64,000 bases of DNA from Pseudomonas libanensis (GTDB lineage Bacteria; Pseudomonadota; Gammaproteobacteria; Pseudomonadales; Pseudomonadaceae): contig NZ_JYLH01000005.1 in NCBI RefSeq assembly GCF_001439685.1, positions 124,001 to 188,000 of the forward strand. Reading direction: 5' to 3'. Numbering within the stretch: the first letter of the stretch is position 1; each line of letters opens with the position of its first letter. The translations under genes were made by a program, and so were the position numbers. Below the pieces are notes generated by a model. That model was given only the letters and a program-made list of their open reading frames with translations, made no database searches and was not told the origin of the DNA. This document shows positions 7,706-16,974 of this stretch, piece after piece.

Positions 7706-9336
7706 AAGCCTTCGCCGAGTTGTACGCCAACCTCGACGCCACTACTTCCAGCAATGCCAAGCTCGCGGCGCTGCAGGCCTACTTTCTGCAAGCGCCGCCA
7801 GCAGATGCTGCATGGGCGGTGTACTTCCTCTCCGGTGGACGGCCGCGGCAACTGGTGCCCACGCGCTTGCTCAGGGATATGGCGACTGAGGCGGCGAACA
7901 TCGAGCCGTGGTTGTTCGAAGAGAGCTACCAGTCCGTAGGCGACCTCGCCGAAACCATCTCCCTGCTGCTCCCCGAATCGACCTACAGCTCTGAAGACGG
8001 GCTTGCCGTGTGGCTGGAAGAAAAACTGCTGCCCCTGCGCGGTCTTTCGCCCATGGACCTTGCCGAGCGCCTGCCGGCGTTATGGGCGCAACTGGATCAA
8101 CCGAGCCTGATGGTGTGCATCAAGTTGATCACCGGCAGCTTTCGTGTCGGCGTCTCCAAGCTGCTGGTTACCCGCGCCCTTGCCGCCATGGCCAATCTGG
8201 ATAGCAAGCGCGTGGCCCAGCGGTTGGTGGGCTACACCGACTTGTCTAATCGCCCGACGGCCGAGGGTTATCTCAAGCTGATCGCTGCCGAATCGTCCGA
8301 CGAGCATGCGCAACGAGGTGGGCAGCCGTATCCATTTTTTCTTGCCCATGGCTTGGCGCAACCGGTGGAGCAATTCGACACCCTGCTCGGCTCCCCCGCC
8401 GACTGGCAGGTGGAATGGAAGTTTGATGGCATTCGCGCGCAACTGGTCAAGCGCGAGGGGCGCCTGTGGATCTGGTCCCGGGGTGAAGAGTTGGTGACTG
8501 AGCGTTTCCCCGAGCTGCACAGCCTGGTGAGTGGCCTGCCCGACGGCACGGTGATCGATGGCGAAATCGTGGTATGGAAAGACTCGGTGCAACCCTTTGC
8601 ATTGCTGCAACAGAGAATTGGCCGCAAGACCCTGAGCAAAAAAGTCCTGGAGGACGCGCCGGTTGCAGTGCTCGCCTATGACCTGCTGGAATTTCAGGGC
8701 GATGACTGGCGCAACCATATCCAGGCTGAGCGTCGCATACAGCTGGAGCGCGTGATCGCTGAGTGCAACCAACCCGTGTTGCTGCCCTCACCGTTGCTCG
8801 AGGGGCCGACCTGGGCAGCGTTGGCCGAGCAACGCGAGGCCTCGCGCAGCCTCGGTGTCGAGGGCATGATGCTCAAGGATCGCCAGGGCCTCTATGGCGT
8901 GGGCCGCACCAAGGATATGGGCCTGTGGTGGAAGTGGAAAGTCGACCCCTTCAGCGTCGACGCCGTGTTGATCTACGCCCAGCGCGGCCATGGCCGGCGC
9001 GCCAGCCTGTACAGCGACTACACGTTCGCGGTGTGGGATGGCCCGCCAGGCAGCGAACGCACCCTGGTGCCGTTCGCCAAGGCGTACTCCGGGTTGACCG
9101 ACGAGGAAATGCGCAAGGTGGACGCCATCGTGCGCAAAACCACGGTGGAAAAATTCGGCCCGGTCAGCAGTGTGACGCCAAGCATGGTGTTCGAACTGGG
9201 CTTTGAGGGTATCGCCCTGTCCAAGCGGCACAAGAGCGGGATTGCGGTGCGGTTTCCGCGGATGTTGCGCTGGCGGCAGGACAAGACGGTGGAAGAGGCT
9301 GACAACCTCGCCACACTGCAGGACTTGCTGGCCTGA
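7702..9336 (+). CDS. ATP-dependent DNA ligase of the ligase-associated repair cassette
   Basis: The 544-residue protein has an N-terminal alpha-helical DNA-binding domain (about 1-210), the adenylation domain with the nucleophile Lys240 in EWKFDGIR, and a C-terminal OB domain. Motif IV appears as EGMMLKD and motif V as LWWKWK. This is the stand-alone ATP-dependent ligase found beside the MBL exonuclease, not NHEJ LigD: there is no polymerase or phosphoesterase domain and no Ku gene. Start and stop overlaps show coupling with the upstream exonuclease. The helicase and PdeM genes expected next are 4.5 kb further on, beyond a transporter operon. Confidence 0.92.
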   Translation: MKAFAELYANLDATTSSNAKLAALQAYFLQAPPADAAWAVYFLSGGRPRQLVPTRLLRDMATEAANIEPWLFEESYQSVGDLAETISLLLPESTYSSEDGLAVWLEEKLLPLRGLSPMDLAERLPALWAQLDQPSLMVCIKLITGSFRVGVSKLLVTRALAAMANLDSKRVAQRLVGYTDLSNRPTAEGYLKLIAAESSDEHAQRGGQPYPFFLAHGLAQPVEQFDTLLGSPADWQVEWKFDGIRAQLVKREGRLWIWSRGEELVTERFPELHSLVSGLPDGTVIDGEIVVWKDSVQPFALLQQRIGRKTLSKKVLEDAPVAVLAYDLLEFQGDDWRNHIQAERRIQLERVIAECNQPVLLPSPLLEGPTWAALAEQREASRSLGVEGMMLKDRQGLYGVGRTKDMGLWWKWKVDPFSVDAVLIYAQRGHGRRASLYSDYTFAVWDGPPGSERTLVPFAKAYSGLTDEEMRKVDAIVRKTTVEKFGPVSSVTPSMVFELGFEGIALSKRHKSGIAVRFPRMLRWRQDKTVEEADNLATLQDLLA

Positions 9337-9344
9337 CACTGAGC

Positions 9345-9375
9345 AATGTGGCAGGGGCTTGTCCCCTCCCACATT
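9345..9375. repeat. Collapsed single REP-like hairpin
   Basis: The sequence AATGTGGCAGGGGCTTGTCC followed by CCTCCCACATT forms a compact imperfect palindrome made of the outer ends of a class A REP unit with the usual inner spacer lost. It lies just after the ligase gene and could serve as its terminator. Confidence 0.6.
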
Positions 9376-9414
9376 GGAATCTCCACACGACCTGAAATAG
9401 TGCGCTCATTTTCA

Positions 9415-9434
9415 GATGCCCATTTTCGGGCATC
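9415..9434. other. Small perfect stem-loop between ligase and transporter operon
   Basis: A 7-bp stem (GATGCCC / GGGCATC) encloses a 6-base loop (ATTTTC). There is no downstream U run on either strand. It may be a weak terminator for the ligase transcript or a binding site in the transporter promoter region. Confidence 0.35.
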
Positions 9435-9487
9435 TCCTACACTCCGACTTGCCTTTTCCCACCTTTTAAAAAGCCCATCCGGAACTA

Positions 9488-9503
9488 TGGTGCAGAAATT
9501 GCT
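9488..9503 (+). promoter_or_regulatory. Candidate sigma-54 promoter for the ABC transporter operon
   Basis: TGG-TGC-A-N4-TTGCT has the correct spacing between the GG (-24) and GC (-12) elements of a sigma-54 promoter and matches TTGCW exactly; three of the TGGCACG positions differ. A start about 12 bases downstream would leave a leader of about 70 bases before the gene at 9584. Many Pseudomonas amino-acid transporters are under NtrC/sigma-54 control, which makes the match plausible but not proven. Confidence 0.4.
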
Positions 9504-9583
9504 ACTTGTGATCCGTCTGACACCGCTCAGTAACAGTCCTAAACGCGCCAAAAGCGCTTATCTTGGTTTCCAGGGATTACCTA

Positions 9584-10363
9584 ATGAAAAAAGCATTGCT
9601 GACCCTTTCTGCACTGGCTCTGTGCATGGCTGCTGGTGTTGCCAGCGCCAAGGAATACAAGGAACTGCGTTTTGGTGTCGACCCTTCCTACGCACCGTTC
9701 GAATCCAAAGCCGCCGACGGCAGCCTTGTGGGCTTCGATATCGACCTGGGCAATGCGATCTGTGCGGAGCTGAAGGTCAAGTGCAAGTGGGTCGAAAGCG
9801 ACTTCGACGGCATGATTCCGGGTCTGAAAGCTAACAAGTTCGACGGTGTGATTTCGTCCATGACCGTGACGCCAGTGCGCGAGAAGGCGATCGACTTCTC
9901 CAGCGAATTGTTCTCCGGCCCGACTTCGCTGGTGTTCAAGAAAGGCGCAGGGTATTCGACACCTGAATCCCTCAAGGGCAAGTCCGTAGGCTACGAGCAA
10001 GGCACCATCCAGGAAGCCTACGCTAAAGCCGTGCTGGATAAAGCCGGTGTGACCACCAAGGCCTATGCCAACCAGGACCAGGTTTACGCTGACCTGACCT
10101 CCGGGCGCCTCGATGCTTCCGTGCAGGACATGCTGCAAGCTGAACTGGGCTTTCTCAAGTCGCCAGCCGGTGCCGGCTACGAAGTCAGCGCTGCCATCGA
10201 CGATCCGTTGCTGCCGTCGAAAACCGCCATCGGTATCAAAAAAGGTAACACTGAGCTGAAGGCCCTTTTGGATAAAGGTATCAAAGCGTTACACGATGAT
10301 GGCACCTACGCCACCATCCAGAAAAAACACTTTGGCGATCTGAACCTGTACAGCGGCAAATAA
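9584..10363 (+). CDS. Amino-acid ABC transporter periplasmic binding protein (Lys/Arg/Orn/His type)
   Basis: This 259-residue secreted protein has a clear signal peptide (MKKALLTLSALALCMAAGV with cleavage after ASA) and the family-3 binding-protein fold. The ligand-site signature GFDIDLGNAICAELKVKCKW is typical of the HisJ/ArgT/AotJ group for basic amino acids. The ATG at 9584 was chosen because it starts the signal peptide and follows AGGGA. It is the first gene of a five-gene transporter operon. The sequence differs clearly from P. aeruginosa AotJ as recalled, so it is probably a paralogue; the exact substrate is not known. Confidence 0.9.
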   Translation: MKKALLTLSALALCMAAGVASAKEYKELRFGVDPSYAPFESKAADGSLVGFDIDLGNAICAELKVKCKWVESDFDGMIPGLKANKFDGVISSMTVTPVREKAIDFSSELFSGPTSLVFKKGAGYSTPESLKGKSVGYEQGTIQEAYAKAVLDKAGVTTKAYANQDQVYADLTSGRLDASVQDMLQAELGFLKSPAGAGYEVSAAIDDPLLPSKTAIGIKKGNTELKALLDKGIKALHDDGTYATIQKKHFGDLNLYSGK

Positions 10364-10371
10364 TGCCTGGG

Positions 10372-10399
10372 GCGCCCTTCCTCGGGAGGGGCGCTTTTC
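10372..10399 (+). terminator. Hairpin with T run between binding protein and permease genes
   Basis: A 10-bp stem with one G-U pair (GCGCCCTTCC / GGAGGGGCGC), a short loop and the run TTTTCT lies between the binding-protein gene and the first permease gene. Partial termination here is a common way to make more binding protein than membrane components. Confidence 0.65.
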
Positions 10400-10420
10400 T
10401 ATCGCCATAGGTCCTGATTT

Positions 10421-11149
10421 ATGTTCGAAGATCTGTTGCAAACCCTCGGGCTGGGCGCGTTCAGCTTGAAGGGTTTCGGCCCGCTGTTGCTGCAAGGCAC
10501 CTGGATGACCCTCAAGTTGTCGGTGCTGTCCCTGGCCGTCAGCGTCTTGCTGGGCCTGCTCGGCGCCAGCGCCAAACTGTCCAGCCTGCCCTTCCTGCGC
10601 ATTCCCGCCCAGCTCTACACCACGTTGATTCGCGGGGTGCCGGACCTGGTGCTGATGCTATTGATTTTCTACAGCCTGCAAACCTGGCTCAGCGGCTTTA
10701 CCGACTTCATGGAATGGGAATACATCGAGATTGATCCGTTCAGCGCCGGGGTGATTACCCTGGGTTTTATCTACGGCGCCTATTTTACCGAAACATTCCG
10801 CGGCGCGATCCTCGCGGTGCCCCGCGGCCAGCTGGAAGCCGCCACCGCCTACGGGCTCAAGCGCGGCCAGCGGTTTCGCTACGTGACCTTCCCGCAGATG
10901 ATGCGCTTTGCCCTGCCGGGTATTGGCAATAACTGGATGGTGATGCTCAAGGCCACCGCGCTGGTGTCGATCATCGGTCTGGCAGACTTGGTGAAAGCGG
11001 CCCAGGACGCGGGCAAGAGCACCTATCAACTGTTCTATTTCCTCGTACTCGCCGCGCTGATCTACCTGTTGATCACCAGCGCCTCCAATTTTGTCTTGCG
11101 CCGGCTTGAGCACCGCTACTCCGCAGGCGCCCGGGAGGCAGTGCGATGA
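10421..11149 (+). CDS. Amino-acid ABC transporter permease (HisQ/AotQ type)
   Basis: This 242-residue inner-membrane permease has about five hydrophobic segments. The cytoplasmic EAA loop that docks the ATPase is visible as RGQLEAATAYGLKRGQRFR followed by TFPQMMRFALPG. It pairs with the following permease to form the membrane channel. Its stop overlaps the next start (ATGA), indicating coupled translation. Length and spacing are normal for the family. Confidence 0.9.
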   Translation: MFEDLLQTLGLGAFSLKGFGPLLLQGTWMTLKLSVLSLAVSVLLGLLGASAKLSSLPFLRIPAQLYTTLIRGVPDLVLMLLIFYSLQTWLSGFTDFMEWEYIEIDPFSAGVITLGFIYGAYFTETFRGAILAVPRGQLEAATAYGLKRGQRFRYVTFPQMMRFALPGIGNNWMVMLKATALVSIIGLADLVKAAQDAGKSTYQLFYFLVLAALIYLLITSASNFVLRRLEHRYSAGAREAVR

Positions 11150-11856
11150 TCGAACTGTTGCAGCAATACTGGCGCCCCTTTCTTTACAGCGACGGCCAGC
11201 ACATCACCGGCCTGGCCATGACGATGTGGTTGCTCAGCGCCGCCCTCGTCATCGGTTTCCTGGTGTCGATCCCGCTGTCCATCGCCCGCGTCTCGCGCAA
11301 GCGCCTGGTGCGTTGGCCGGTGCAGTTCTACACCTACCTGTTTCGCGGCACGCCGCTCTATATTCAGTTGCTGATCTGCTATACCGGCATCTACAGCCTC
11401 GCCGCAGTACGCGCACAACCGGTGCTGGACGCGTTCTTTCGCGATGCGATGAACTGCACCATCCTGGCGTTTGCGCTCAACACCTGCGCCTACACCACGG
11501 AGATTTTCGCCGGGGCGATCCGCAGCATGGCCCATGGCGAAGTCGAGGCGGCCAAGGCCTACGGCCTCAGCGGCTGGAAGCTGTACGCCTACGTGATCAT
11601 GCCGTCGGCGCTGCGTCGCGCGTTGCCCTACTACAGCAACGAAGTGATCCTGATGCTGCACTCGACCACGGTGGCGTTTACCGCAACGATCCCGGACATC
11701 CTCAAGGTGGCACGGGACGCCAACTCCGCCACCTTCATGACCTTTCAATCGTTCGGCATCGCCGCGCTGATCTACCTCGCGGTGACCTTTGCCCTGGTCG
11801 GCCTGTTTCGCCTGGCGGAGCGCCGCTGGCTGGCCTTCCTCGGGCCGAGCCACTAA
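11146..11856 (+). CDS. Amino-acid ABC transporter permease (HisM/AotM type)
   Basis: This is the second permease of the heterodimer, 236 residues. The EAA loop reads HGEVEAAKAYGLSGWKLY followed by IMPSALRRALPYY, which is close to HisM/AotM. Membrane helices are at the expected positions, with a periplasmic N-terminal segment. It begins inside the stop of the upstream permease. The next gene follows after 9 bases with an AAGGAG ribosome-binding site, so the operon continues. Confidence 0.9.
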   Translation: MIELLQQYWRPFLYSDGQHITGLAMTMWLLSAALVIGFLVSIPLSIARVSRKRLVRWPVQFYTYLFRGTPLYIQLLICYTGIYSLAAVRAQPVLDAFFRDAMNCTILAFALNTCAYTTEIFAGAIRSMAHGEVEAAKAYGLSGWKLYAYVIMPSALRRALPYYSNEVILMLHSTTVAFTATIPDILKVARDANSATFMTFQSFGIAALIYLAVTFALVGLFRLAERRWLAFLGPSH

Positions 11857-11865
11857 GGAGCCTGC

Positions 11866-12984
11866 ATGCGACATCAGCAACATGACCTGATCGCGCCGGT
11901 GCCGGGCACGGCGCGGCAACTGCACAGTTTTCACTTCGGCCCGGAACAGGCCGTGGGCAAGGTTTATATCCAGTCCTCCCTGCATGCCGATGAACTGCCG
12001 GGCATGCTGGTGGCCTGGCACCTCAAGGCGCGCCTGGCAGAGCTGGCGGCAACCGGACGCTTGCGCAGCGAAATCGTACTGGTGCCTGTCGCCAATCCGG
12101 TGGGCCTCGAACAAGTGTTGATGGACATCCCCTTGGGCCGCTACGAACTGGAAAGCGGGCAGAATTTCAATCGTCTGTTTGTCGACCTCAGCGAAGCGGT
12201 CGGCGACCAAGTTGAAGAGCGCCTGGGCGATGATCCCCAACACAATATCCACTTGATCCGCACAGCCTTGTCCAACGCCCTGGCCGCGCAGACGCCCCAG
12301 ACCCAGCTGCAATCCCAACGCCTGGTGCTGCAACGCCTGGCCTGTGATGCCGACTTGGTGCTCGACCTGCACTGCGACTTCGAAGCCGTGGCGCACCTGT
12401 ACACCACGCCCCAGGGCTGGCCGCGAGTGGAACCCCTGGCGCGCTACCTCGGCTCGCAGGCCAGTTTGCTGGCCACCGACTCTGGCGGGCAATCCTTTGA
12501 TGAGTGTTTCACCCTGGTGTGGTGGCAGTTGCAGCAACGCTTCGGCGAGCGCTTCCCGATCCCCATGGGCAGCTTGGCAGTGACCGTCGAGTTGCGCGGC
12601 CAAGGCGATGTCACCCATGGCCTCGCTGCGTCGGACTGCCAGGCCATCATCGATTACCTGATCCACTTCGGCGCCATCAGCGGCGACGTAGCGCCATTGC
12701 CCGCCCTGGCCTACCCGGCGACTCCATTGGCAGGTGTGGAACCGGTCATCTCCCCGGTGGGCGGCTTGCTGGTGTTCAGTGCCTTGCCGGGTGACTACCT
12801 GGAGGCCGGGCAGTTGGTCGCCGACATCATCGACCCCATTACCGACCGTGTGACACCCGTGCACTGTCAGCACGCGGGCCTGCTTTACGCCCGCTCACTA
12901 CGCCGCATGGCCACTGCCGGAATGGTGATCGGCCATGTCGCCGGCACGCAGGCCTACCGCAGCGGCTATCTACTTTCGCCTTGA
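11866..12984 (+). CDS. Succinylglutamate desuccinylase/aspartoacylase-family zinc deacylase (AotO-like)
   Basis: The 372-residue protein has the zinc-binding signature SSLHADELPG (His40 and Glu43) and a later LDLHCDF with the third-ligand histidine. It is therefore an M14-like carboxypeptidase/deacylase of the AstE/aspartoacylase family. A C-terminal biotinyl/barrel-like domain is suggested by VGGLLVFSALPGDYLEAGQ. In P. aeruginosa the gene aotO occupies the same place in the aot arginine/ornithine transport operon. It probably removes an acyl group from an imported acylated amino acid, but the substrate has not been shown. It is cytoplasmic, with no signal peptide. Confidence 0.85.
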   Translation: MRHQQHDLIAPVPGTARQLHSFHFGPEQAVGKVYIQSSLHADELPGMLVAWHLKARLAELAATGRLRSEIVLVPVANPVGLEQVLMDIPLGRYELESGQNFNRLFVDLSEAVGDQVEERLGDDPQHNIHLIRTALSNALAAQTPQTQLQSQRLVLQRLACDADLVLDLHCDFEAVAHLYTTPQGWPRVEPLARYLGSQASLLATDSGGQSFDECFTLVWWQLQQRFGERFPIPMGSLAVTVELRGQGDVTHGLAASDCQAIIDYLIHFGAISGDVAPLPALAYPATPLAGVEPVISPVGGLLVFSALPGDYLEAGQLVADIIDPITDRVTPVHCQHAGLLYARSLRRMATAGMVIGHVAGTQAYRSGYLLSP

Positions 12985-12998
12985 GGATGCACGCCACC

Positions 12999-13763
12999 AT
13001 GTACAAACTGACCGTTGAAGGCCTGCATAAAAGCTATGGCGACAATGAAGTGCTCAAAGGCGTGTCGCTCAAGGCCAGGACCGGTGATGTGATCAGCCTG
13101 ATCGGCGCCAGTGGCTCGGGCAAGAGCACCTTCCTGCGCTGTATCAACTTCCTGGAAACCCCCAACGATGGCGCCATGACCCTGGACGGCCAGACGATCC
13201 GCATGGTCAGCGACCGCCACGGTATGCGCGTAGCCGACGATGCCGAGCTGCAACGCCTGCGCACACGGTTGGCGATGGTATTCCAGCACTTCAACCTGTG
13301 GAGCCATATGAGCGTGCTGGAAAATATCACCATGGCCCCGCGCCGCGTGCTGGGGTGCAGCAAGAAAGACGCCGAAGACCGCGCCCGTCGCTACCTGGAC
13401 AAGGTCGGGCTGCCGGCACGTGTAGCCGATCAATACCCGGCGTTCCTGTCCGGCGGCCAGCAACAGCGGGTAGCCATCGCCCGCGCTCTGGCCATGGAGC
13501 CGGAGGTGATGCTGTTCGATGAGCCCACCTCGGCCCTCGACCCGGAACTGGTGGGTGAAGTGTTGAAGGTGATCCAGGGCCTGGCCGAGGAAGGCCGCAC
13601 CATGATTATGGTGACCCACGAGATGAGCTTTGCGCGCAAGGTCTCAAGCCAGGTGCTGTTCTTGCACAAGGGCCTGGTGGAAGAGCAAGGCACCCCGGAG
13701 GACGTGCTGGGCAATCCGAAAAGCGAGCGTTTGCAGCAATTTCTAAGTGGCAATTTGAAGTAA
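12999..13763 (+). CDS. Amino-acid ABC transporter ATP-binding protein (HisP/AotP type)
   Basis: This is the ATPase of the transporter, 254 residues from the ATG at 12999; an in-frame ATG at 12987 and TTG at 12981 are alternatives. The start at MYKLTVEGLHKSYGD was chosen because HisP/AotP proteins begin there. Walker A is IGASGSGKST, the Q-loop is MVFQHFNLWSHM, the ABC signature is LSGGQQQR and Walker B is VMLFDEPTSALD, all intact. The characteristic long loop after Walker A is also present. Unlike the P. aeruginosa aot operon, no argR follows. Confidence 0.9.
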   Translation: MYKLTVEGLHKSYGDNEVLKGVSLKARTGDVISLIGASGSGKSTFLRCINFLETPNDGAMTLDGQTIRMVSDRHGMRVADDAELQRLRTRLAMVFQHFNLWSHMSVLENITMAPRRVLGCSKKDAEDRARRYLDKVGLPARVADQYPAFLSGGQQQRVAIARALAMEPEVMLFDEPTSALDPELVGEVLKVIQGLAEEGRTMIMVTHEMSFARKVSSQVLFLHKGLVEEQGTPEDVLGNPKSERLQQFLSGNLK

Positions 13764-13776
13764 ACCTTTGTGACGC

Positions 13777-13805
13777 CTGGAGGGTCTCTGCAATAGAGCC
13801 TCCAG
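13777..13805 (+). terminator. Stem-loop between transporter operon and helicase gene
   Basis: A 7-bp outer stem (CTGGAGG / CCTCCAG) and a 4-bp inner stem (CTCT / AGAG) enclose the loop GCAAT. There is no U tract. It lies in the only gap between the ATPase gene and the helicase gene, so it may end the transporter mRNA or protect its 3' end. Confidence 0.4.
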
Positions 13806-13820
13806 AGCGTCCGCTGCCGC

Positions 13821-16301
13821 ATGGCAAAAAACCACGATTTCGCAAAACAATGGTTTGCCGCCAAAGACTGGAAACCGTTCGCCTTTCAGAAACACGTATG
13901 GGCAGCGGTCAAGGCCGGCCAGTCGGGGTTGCTGCATGCCAGCACCGGCGCAGGTAAAACCTATGCCTTGTGGTTTGCCGCCCTCAACCGTTTCGCCATC
14001 ACCCGCCCGCCCGCTACCGGAAAGCGCAAACCACCCGCTGAGCCGCTGACGGTGCTGTGGATCACGCCGATGCGTGCCTTGGCCGCCGACTCCGCACGCG
14101 CCCTGCAGGCACCGCTGGAGGCCCTGCAAATTCCCTGGAGCGTGGGCCTGCGTACTGGCGACACCAGCAGCAGTGAACGCGCACGCCAGACCCGCCGCCA
14201 ACCCACCGCTCTGGTCACCACCCCGGAAAGCCTGACGCTGATGCTCGCACGGGCCGACAGCGAAACCAGCCTGGCGCACCTGCGCATGGTGATCGTGGAT
14301 GAATGGCACGAGCTGATCGGCAATAAGCGCGGCGTGCAATTGCAACTGGCGCTGGCACGCTTGCGGCGCTGGCACCCTGAGCTGATGGTGTGGGGCATTT
14401 CGGCGACCTTGGGTAATCAGGCCCACGCGTTGGAGGTGCTGGTCCCACAGGGTGGCGGGGTCAATGTACAGGGGCAAACGGCCAAGGAGCTGAGGGTCGA
14501 CACCTTGCTGCCGCCCGTCACCGAGCGCTTTCCCTGGGCCGGGCATATTGGCTTGAAGATGTTGCCGCAGGTGGTGGCACAGGTGGAGGCCAGCAGCAGT
14601 TGCCTGGTGTTTACCAATACCCGGGCGCAATCGGAGATCTGGTATCAGGCGATACTCGACGCCCGCCCGGATTGGGCAGGATTGATTGCCCTGCACCACG
14701 GCTCGTTATCCCGGGAAACCCGGGACTGGGTGGAGCGTGCCTTAAAAGACGGTCAGCTCAAGGCGGTGGTGTGTACCTCAAGCCTGGACCTGGGGGTAGA
14801 CTTCCTGCCAGTGGAGCGGGTATTGCAGATCGGCTCTGCCAAAGGCGTGGCGCGGCTGATGCAGCGCGCCGGGCGCTCCGGCCATGCGCCCGGGCGGCCA
14901 TCACGGGTGACGCTGGTGCCGACCCACAGCCTGGAGCTGGTGGAAGCCGCGGCGGCCCAGGAGGCGATTGCCCAACGGCGCATCGAAGCGCGGGAATCGC
15001 CGCACAAGCCGCTGGATGTGCTTGTACAACACCTGGTCAGCATGGCCCTGGGCGGCGGATTTACCCCAGATGCATTGCTGGCGGAAGTGCGCGGCGCCTG
15101 GGCCTATCGCGACCTCACCGACGCGGATTGGGCCTGGGCCCTGGGGTTCGTGCGCCACGGCGGCCTGTCACTCACCGCCTACCCGGATTACCGCCGTGTA
15201 GAGCCCGACGAGCACGGCATCTGGCGTGTCCCGGATGCACGCTTGGCGCGTCGCCATCGCATGAGCGTGGGGACCATCGTCAGCGATGCCAGTATCCAGC
15301 TGAAATTCTGGAGCAAAGGCGGCGGCGGCAAGCACCTGGGCAGTGTCGAGGAGGGCTTTATTGCCCGGCTCAAGCCCGGGGATGGCTTCTTGTTCGCCGG
15401 GCGCTTGCTGGAGTTGGTACGGGTGGAAAACATGACCGCCTATGTGCGCCGCAGTAACGCCAAAAAAGCCGCCGTGCCCCGCTGGAATGGCGGGCGCATG
15501 CCGCTTTCAAACGAGCTGGCCCAGGCGGTGATCGAGCGTTTTGACGCCGCGGCGCAGGGGCACTTCGAGGGCCCGGAGATGCAGGCGGTACAACCGTTGC
15601 TGCAAACCCAGCTGCGCTGGTCCGGCCTGCCGACACGCGAGAATTTGCTGGCTGAAAGCCTGCAATCGCGGGAGGGCTGGCACCTATTTCTCTATCCCTT
15701 CGCCGGGCGCCAGGTGCACTTGGGGTTGGCGAGCTTGCTGGCGTGGCGCGTCAGTCAACAGCAGCCGCTGACCTTTTCGATTGCCGTGAATGATTATGGC
15801 CTGGAGCTATTGAGCGCTACCGAGGTGCACTGGTCAAAGTTGCTGAATGCAGCATTGCTGAGCCCCGAGCACTTGCTCAACGACGTGGCCGCCAGCCTTA
15901 ATGCCGGCGAGCTGGCCCTGCGCCGCTTTCGCGAGATTGCGCGGATCGCCGGGCTGGTATTTGCCGGCCATCCCGGCGCACCGAAGAGTACGCGGCAGGT
16001 GCAAGCGTCCAGCGGTCTGTTCTTTGAAGTGTTCAAGCAATATGACCCACAGAACCTGCTGCTGGCCCAGGCCGGGGAAGAAGTGCTGCGCGATGAGTTG
16101 GATATTCGTCGGCTGGAGCAGACCTTAAGCCATTTATCGGCGCTGAAGCTGGATCTGCACCTGGTCCAGCGGCCTACGCCCCTGGCCTTCCCGCTGCTGG
16201 TGGAACGTATGCGCGAGAGCATGAGTTCGGAAAAACTCTCGGAGCGCATTGCGCGGATGGTCAAGGACCTGGAAAAAGTCGCAGACAAAGGAACAGGTTG
16301 A
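13821..16301 (+). CDS. Ligase-associated DEXH-box DNA helicase (Lhr-Core type)
   Basis: This 826-residue superfamily 2 helicase has Walker A STGAGKT (about residues 41-47), the DEXH box as DEWH (160-163), motif III as SATLGN, and a motif VI region [15 protein letters not shown]. The layout of two RecA domains, a winged helix and a C-terminal Lhr core is that of the bacterial Lhr-Core family, a 3'-to-5' ATP-dependent helicase/translocase studied in P. putida. The frame ends by overlapping the next gene by one base (TGATG). It belongs with the ligase and exonuclease 4.5 kb upstream. The start at 13821 keeps the whole N terminus. Confidence 0.92.
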   Translation: MAKNHDFAKQWFAAKDWKPFAFQKHVWAAVKAGQSGLLHASTGAGKTYALWFAALNRFAITRPPATGKRKPPAEPLTVLWITPMRALAADSARALQAPLEALQIPWSVGLRTGDTSSSERARQTRRQPTALVTTPESLTLMLARADSETSLAHLRMVIVDEWHELIGNKRGVQLQLALARLRRWHPELMVWGISATLGNQAHALEVLVPQGGGVNVQGQTAKELRVDTLLPPVTERFPWAGHIGLKMLPQVVAQVEASSSCLVFTNTRAQSEIWYQAILDARPDWAGLIALHHGSLSRETRDWVERALKDGQLKAVVCTSSLDLGVDFLPVERVLQIGSAKGVARLMQRAGRSGHAPGRPSRVTLVPTHSLELVEAAAAQEAIAQRRIEARESPHKPLDVLVQHLVSMALGGGFTPDALLAEVRGAWAYRDLTDADWAWALGFVRHGGLSLTAYPDYRRVEPDEHGIWRVPDARLARRHRMSVGTIVSDASIQLKFWSKGGGGKHLGSVEEGFIARLKPGDGFLFAGRLLELVRVENMTAYVRRSNAKKAAVPRWNGGRMPLSNELAQAVIERFDAAAQGHFEGPEMQAVQPLLQTQLRWSGLPTRENLLAESLQSREGWHLFLYPFAGRQVHLGLASLLAWRVSQQQPLTFSIAVNDYGLELLSATEVHWSKLLNAALLSPEHLLNDVAASLNAGELALRRFREIARIAGLVFAGHPGAPKSTRQVQASSGLFFEVFKQYDPQNLLLAQAGEEVLRDELDIRRLEQTLSHLSALKLDLHLVQRPTPLAFPLLVERMRESMSSEKLSERIARMVKDLEKVADKGTG

Positions 16302-16951
16302 TGCATCGCGCACTGACATTGGAAGGCGAAGAGCTGTGGTTATTGGCGGCCAAGGCCGTGTACTGGCCCGCCCGTCAGTGCCTGCTGGTTGCCGATGCGC
16401 ATTTTGGCAAGGCATCGGCCTACCGCAGCCTCGGGCAACCTGTGCCCCAGGGCACCACCACGGCCAATCTGGAACGCCTGGACAAACTGTTAGCGGCCCT
16501 GCCTTGCACACAGTTGATCTTTCTCGGTGACTTCCTCCACGGACCTGGCTCCCACGCCAGCGGCACCCTCAGCGCGATCCGAGCCTGGCGTGCACGCAAT
16601 CCGACCCTGGTCATGACCCTGATTCGCGGCAATCACGATAAACGTGCGGGTGACCCGCCTATGGACTTGAGGATTGAGGTGGTGCCTGAGCCGCTGCTGA
16701 TGGGCCCTTTCGCCCTGCAACATGAACCGGCCGACCATCCCACCCATCACGTACTGGCGGGACATGTGCACCCTGTGTATCACCTGCGCGGCAAAGGGCG
16801 CCAGCGTCTGCGCCTACCGTGCTTCCAGATCGGCCGACGGGTCAGCCTGCTGCCAGCGTTTGGCGCATTTACGGGCGGGTATGCCGTGGAGCAGGACGAT
16901 GACCGCCAAATATTCGTGATCGGCGATCACGCGGTCTGGCCGATTCAGTGA
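16301..16951 (+). CDS. pdeM: Ligase-associated DNA damage response endonuclease PdeM
   Basis: This 216-residue calcineurin-like phosphoesterase shows all metal-site motifs in order: DAHFGKA, GDFLHG, RGNHD and GHVHP. In P. putida the orthologue is a manganese-dependent DNA nuclease, the fourth member of the exonuclease-ligase-helicase cassette. The ATG at 16301 overlaps the helicase stop by one base and has AAGGA upstream; the in-frame TTG just before it is less likely. It is cytoplasmic and coupled to the helicase gene. Confidence 0.92.
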   Translation: MHRALTLEGEELWLLAAKAVYWPARQCLLVADAHFGKASAYRSLGQPVPQGTTTANLERLDKLLAALPCTQLIFLGDFLHGPGSHASGTLSAIRAWRARNPTLVMTLIRGNHDKRAGDPPMDLRIEVVPEPLLMGPFALQHEPADHPTHHVLAGHVHPVYHLRGKGRQRLRLPCFQIGRRVSLLPAFGAFTGGYAVEQDDDRQIFVIGDHAVWPIQ

Positions 16952-16974
16952 AGTGCTGACCGGCCATCCAGATA

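Noticed and set aside
11116..12873. 585-codon open frame opposite the second permease and the deacylase gene
   Set aside because: Covers two coupled, recognisable genes in antisense and has no ribosome-binding site or domain.
9584..13763. Naming the transporter genes aotJ, aotQ, aotM, aotO and aotP
   Set aside because: The binding protein differs clearly from P. aeruginosa AotJ as recalled and argR is absent, so the operon is probably paralogous.
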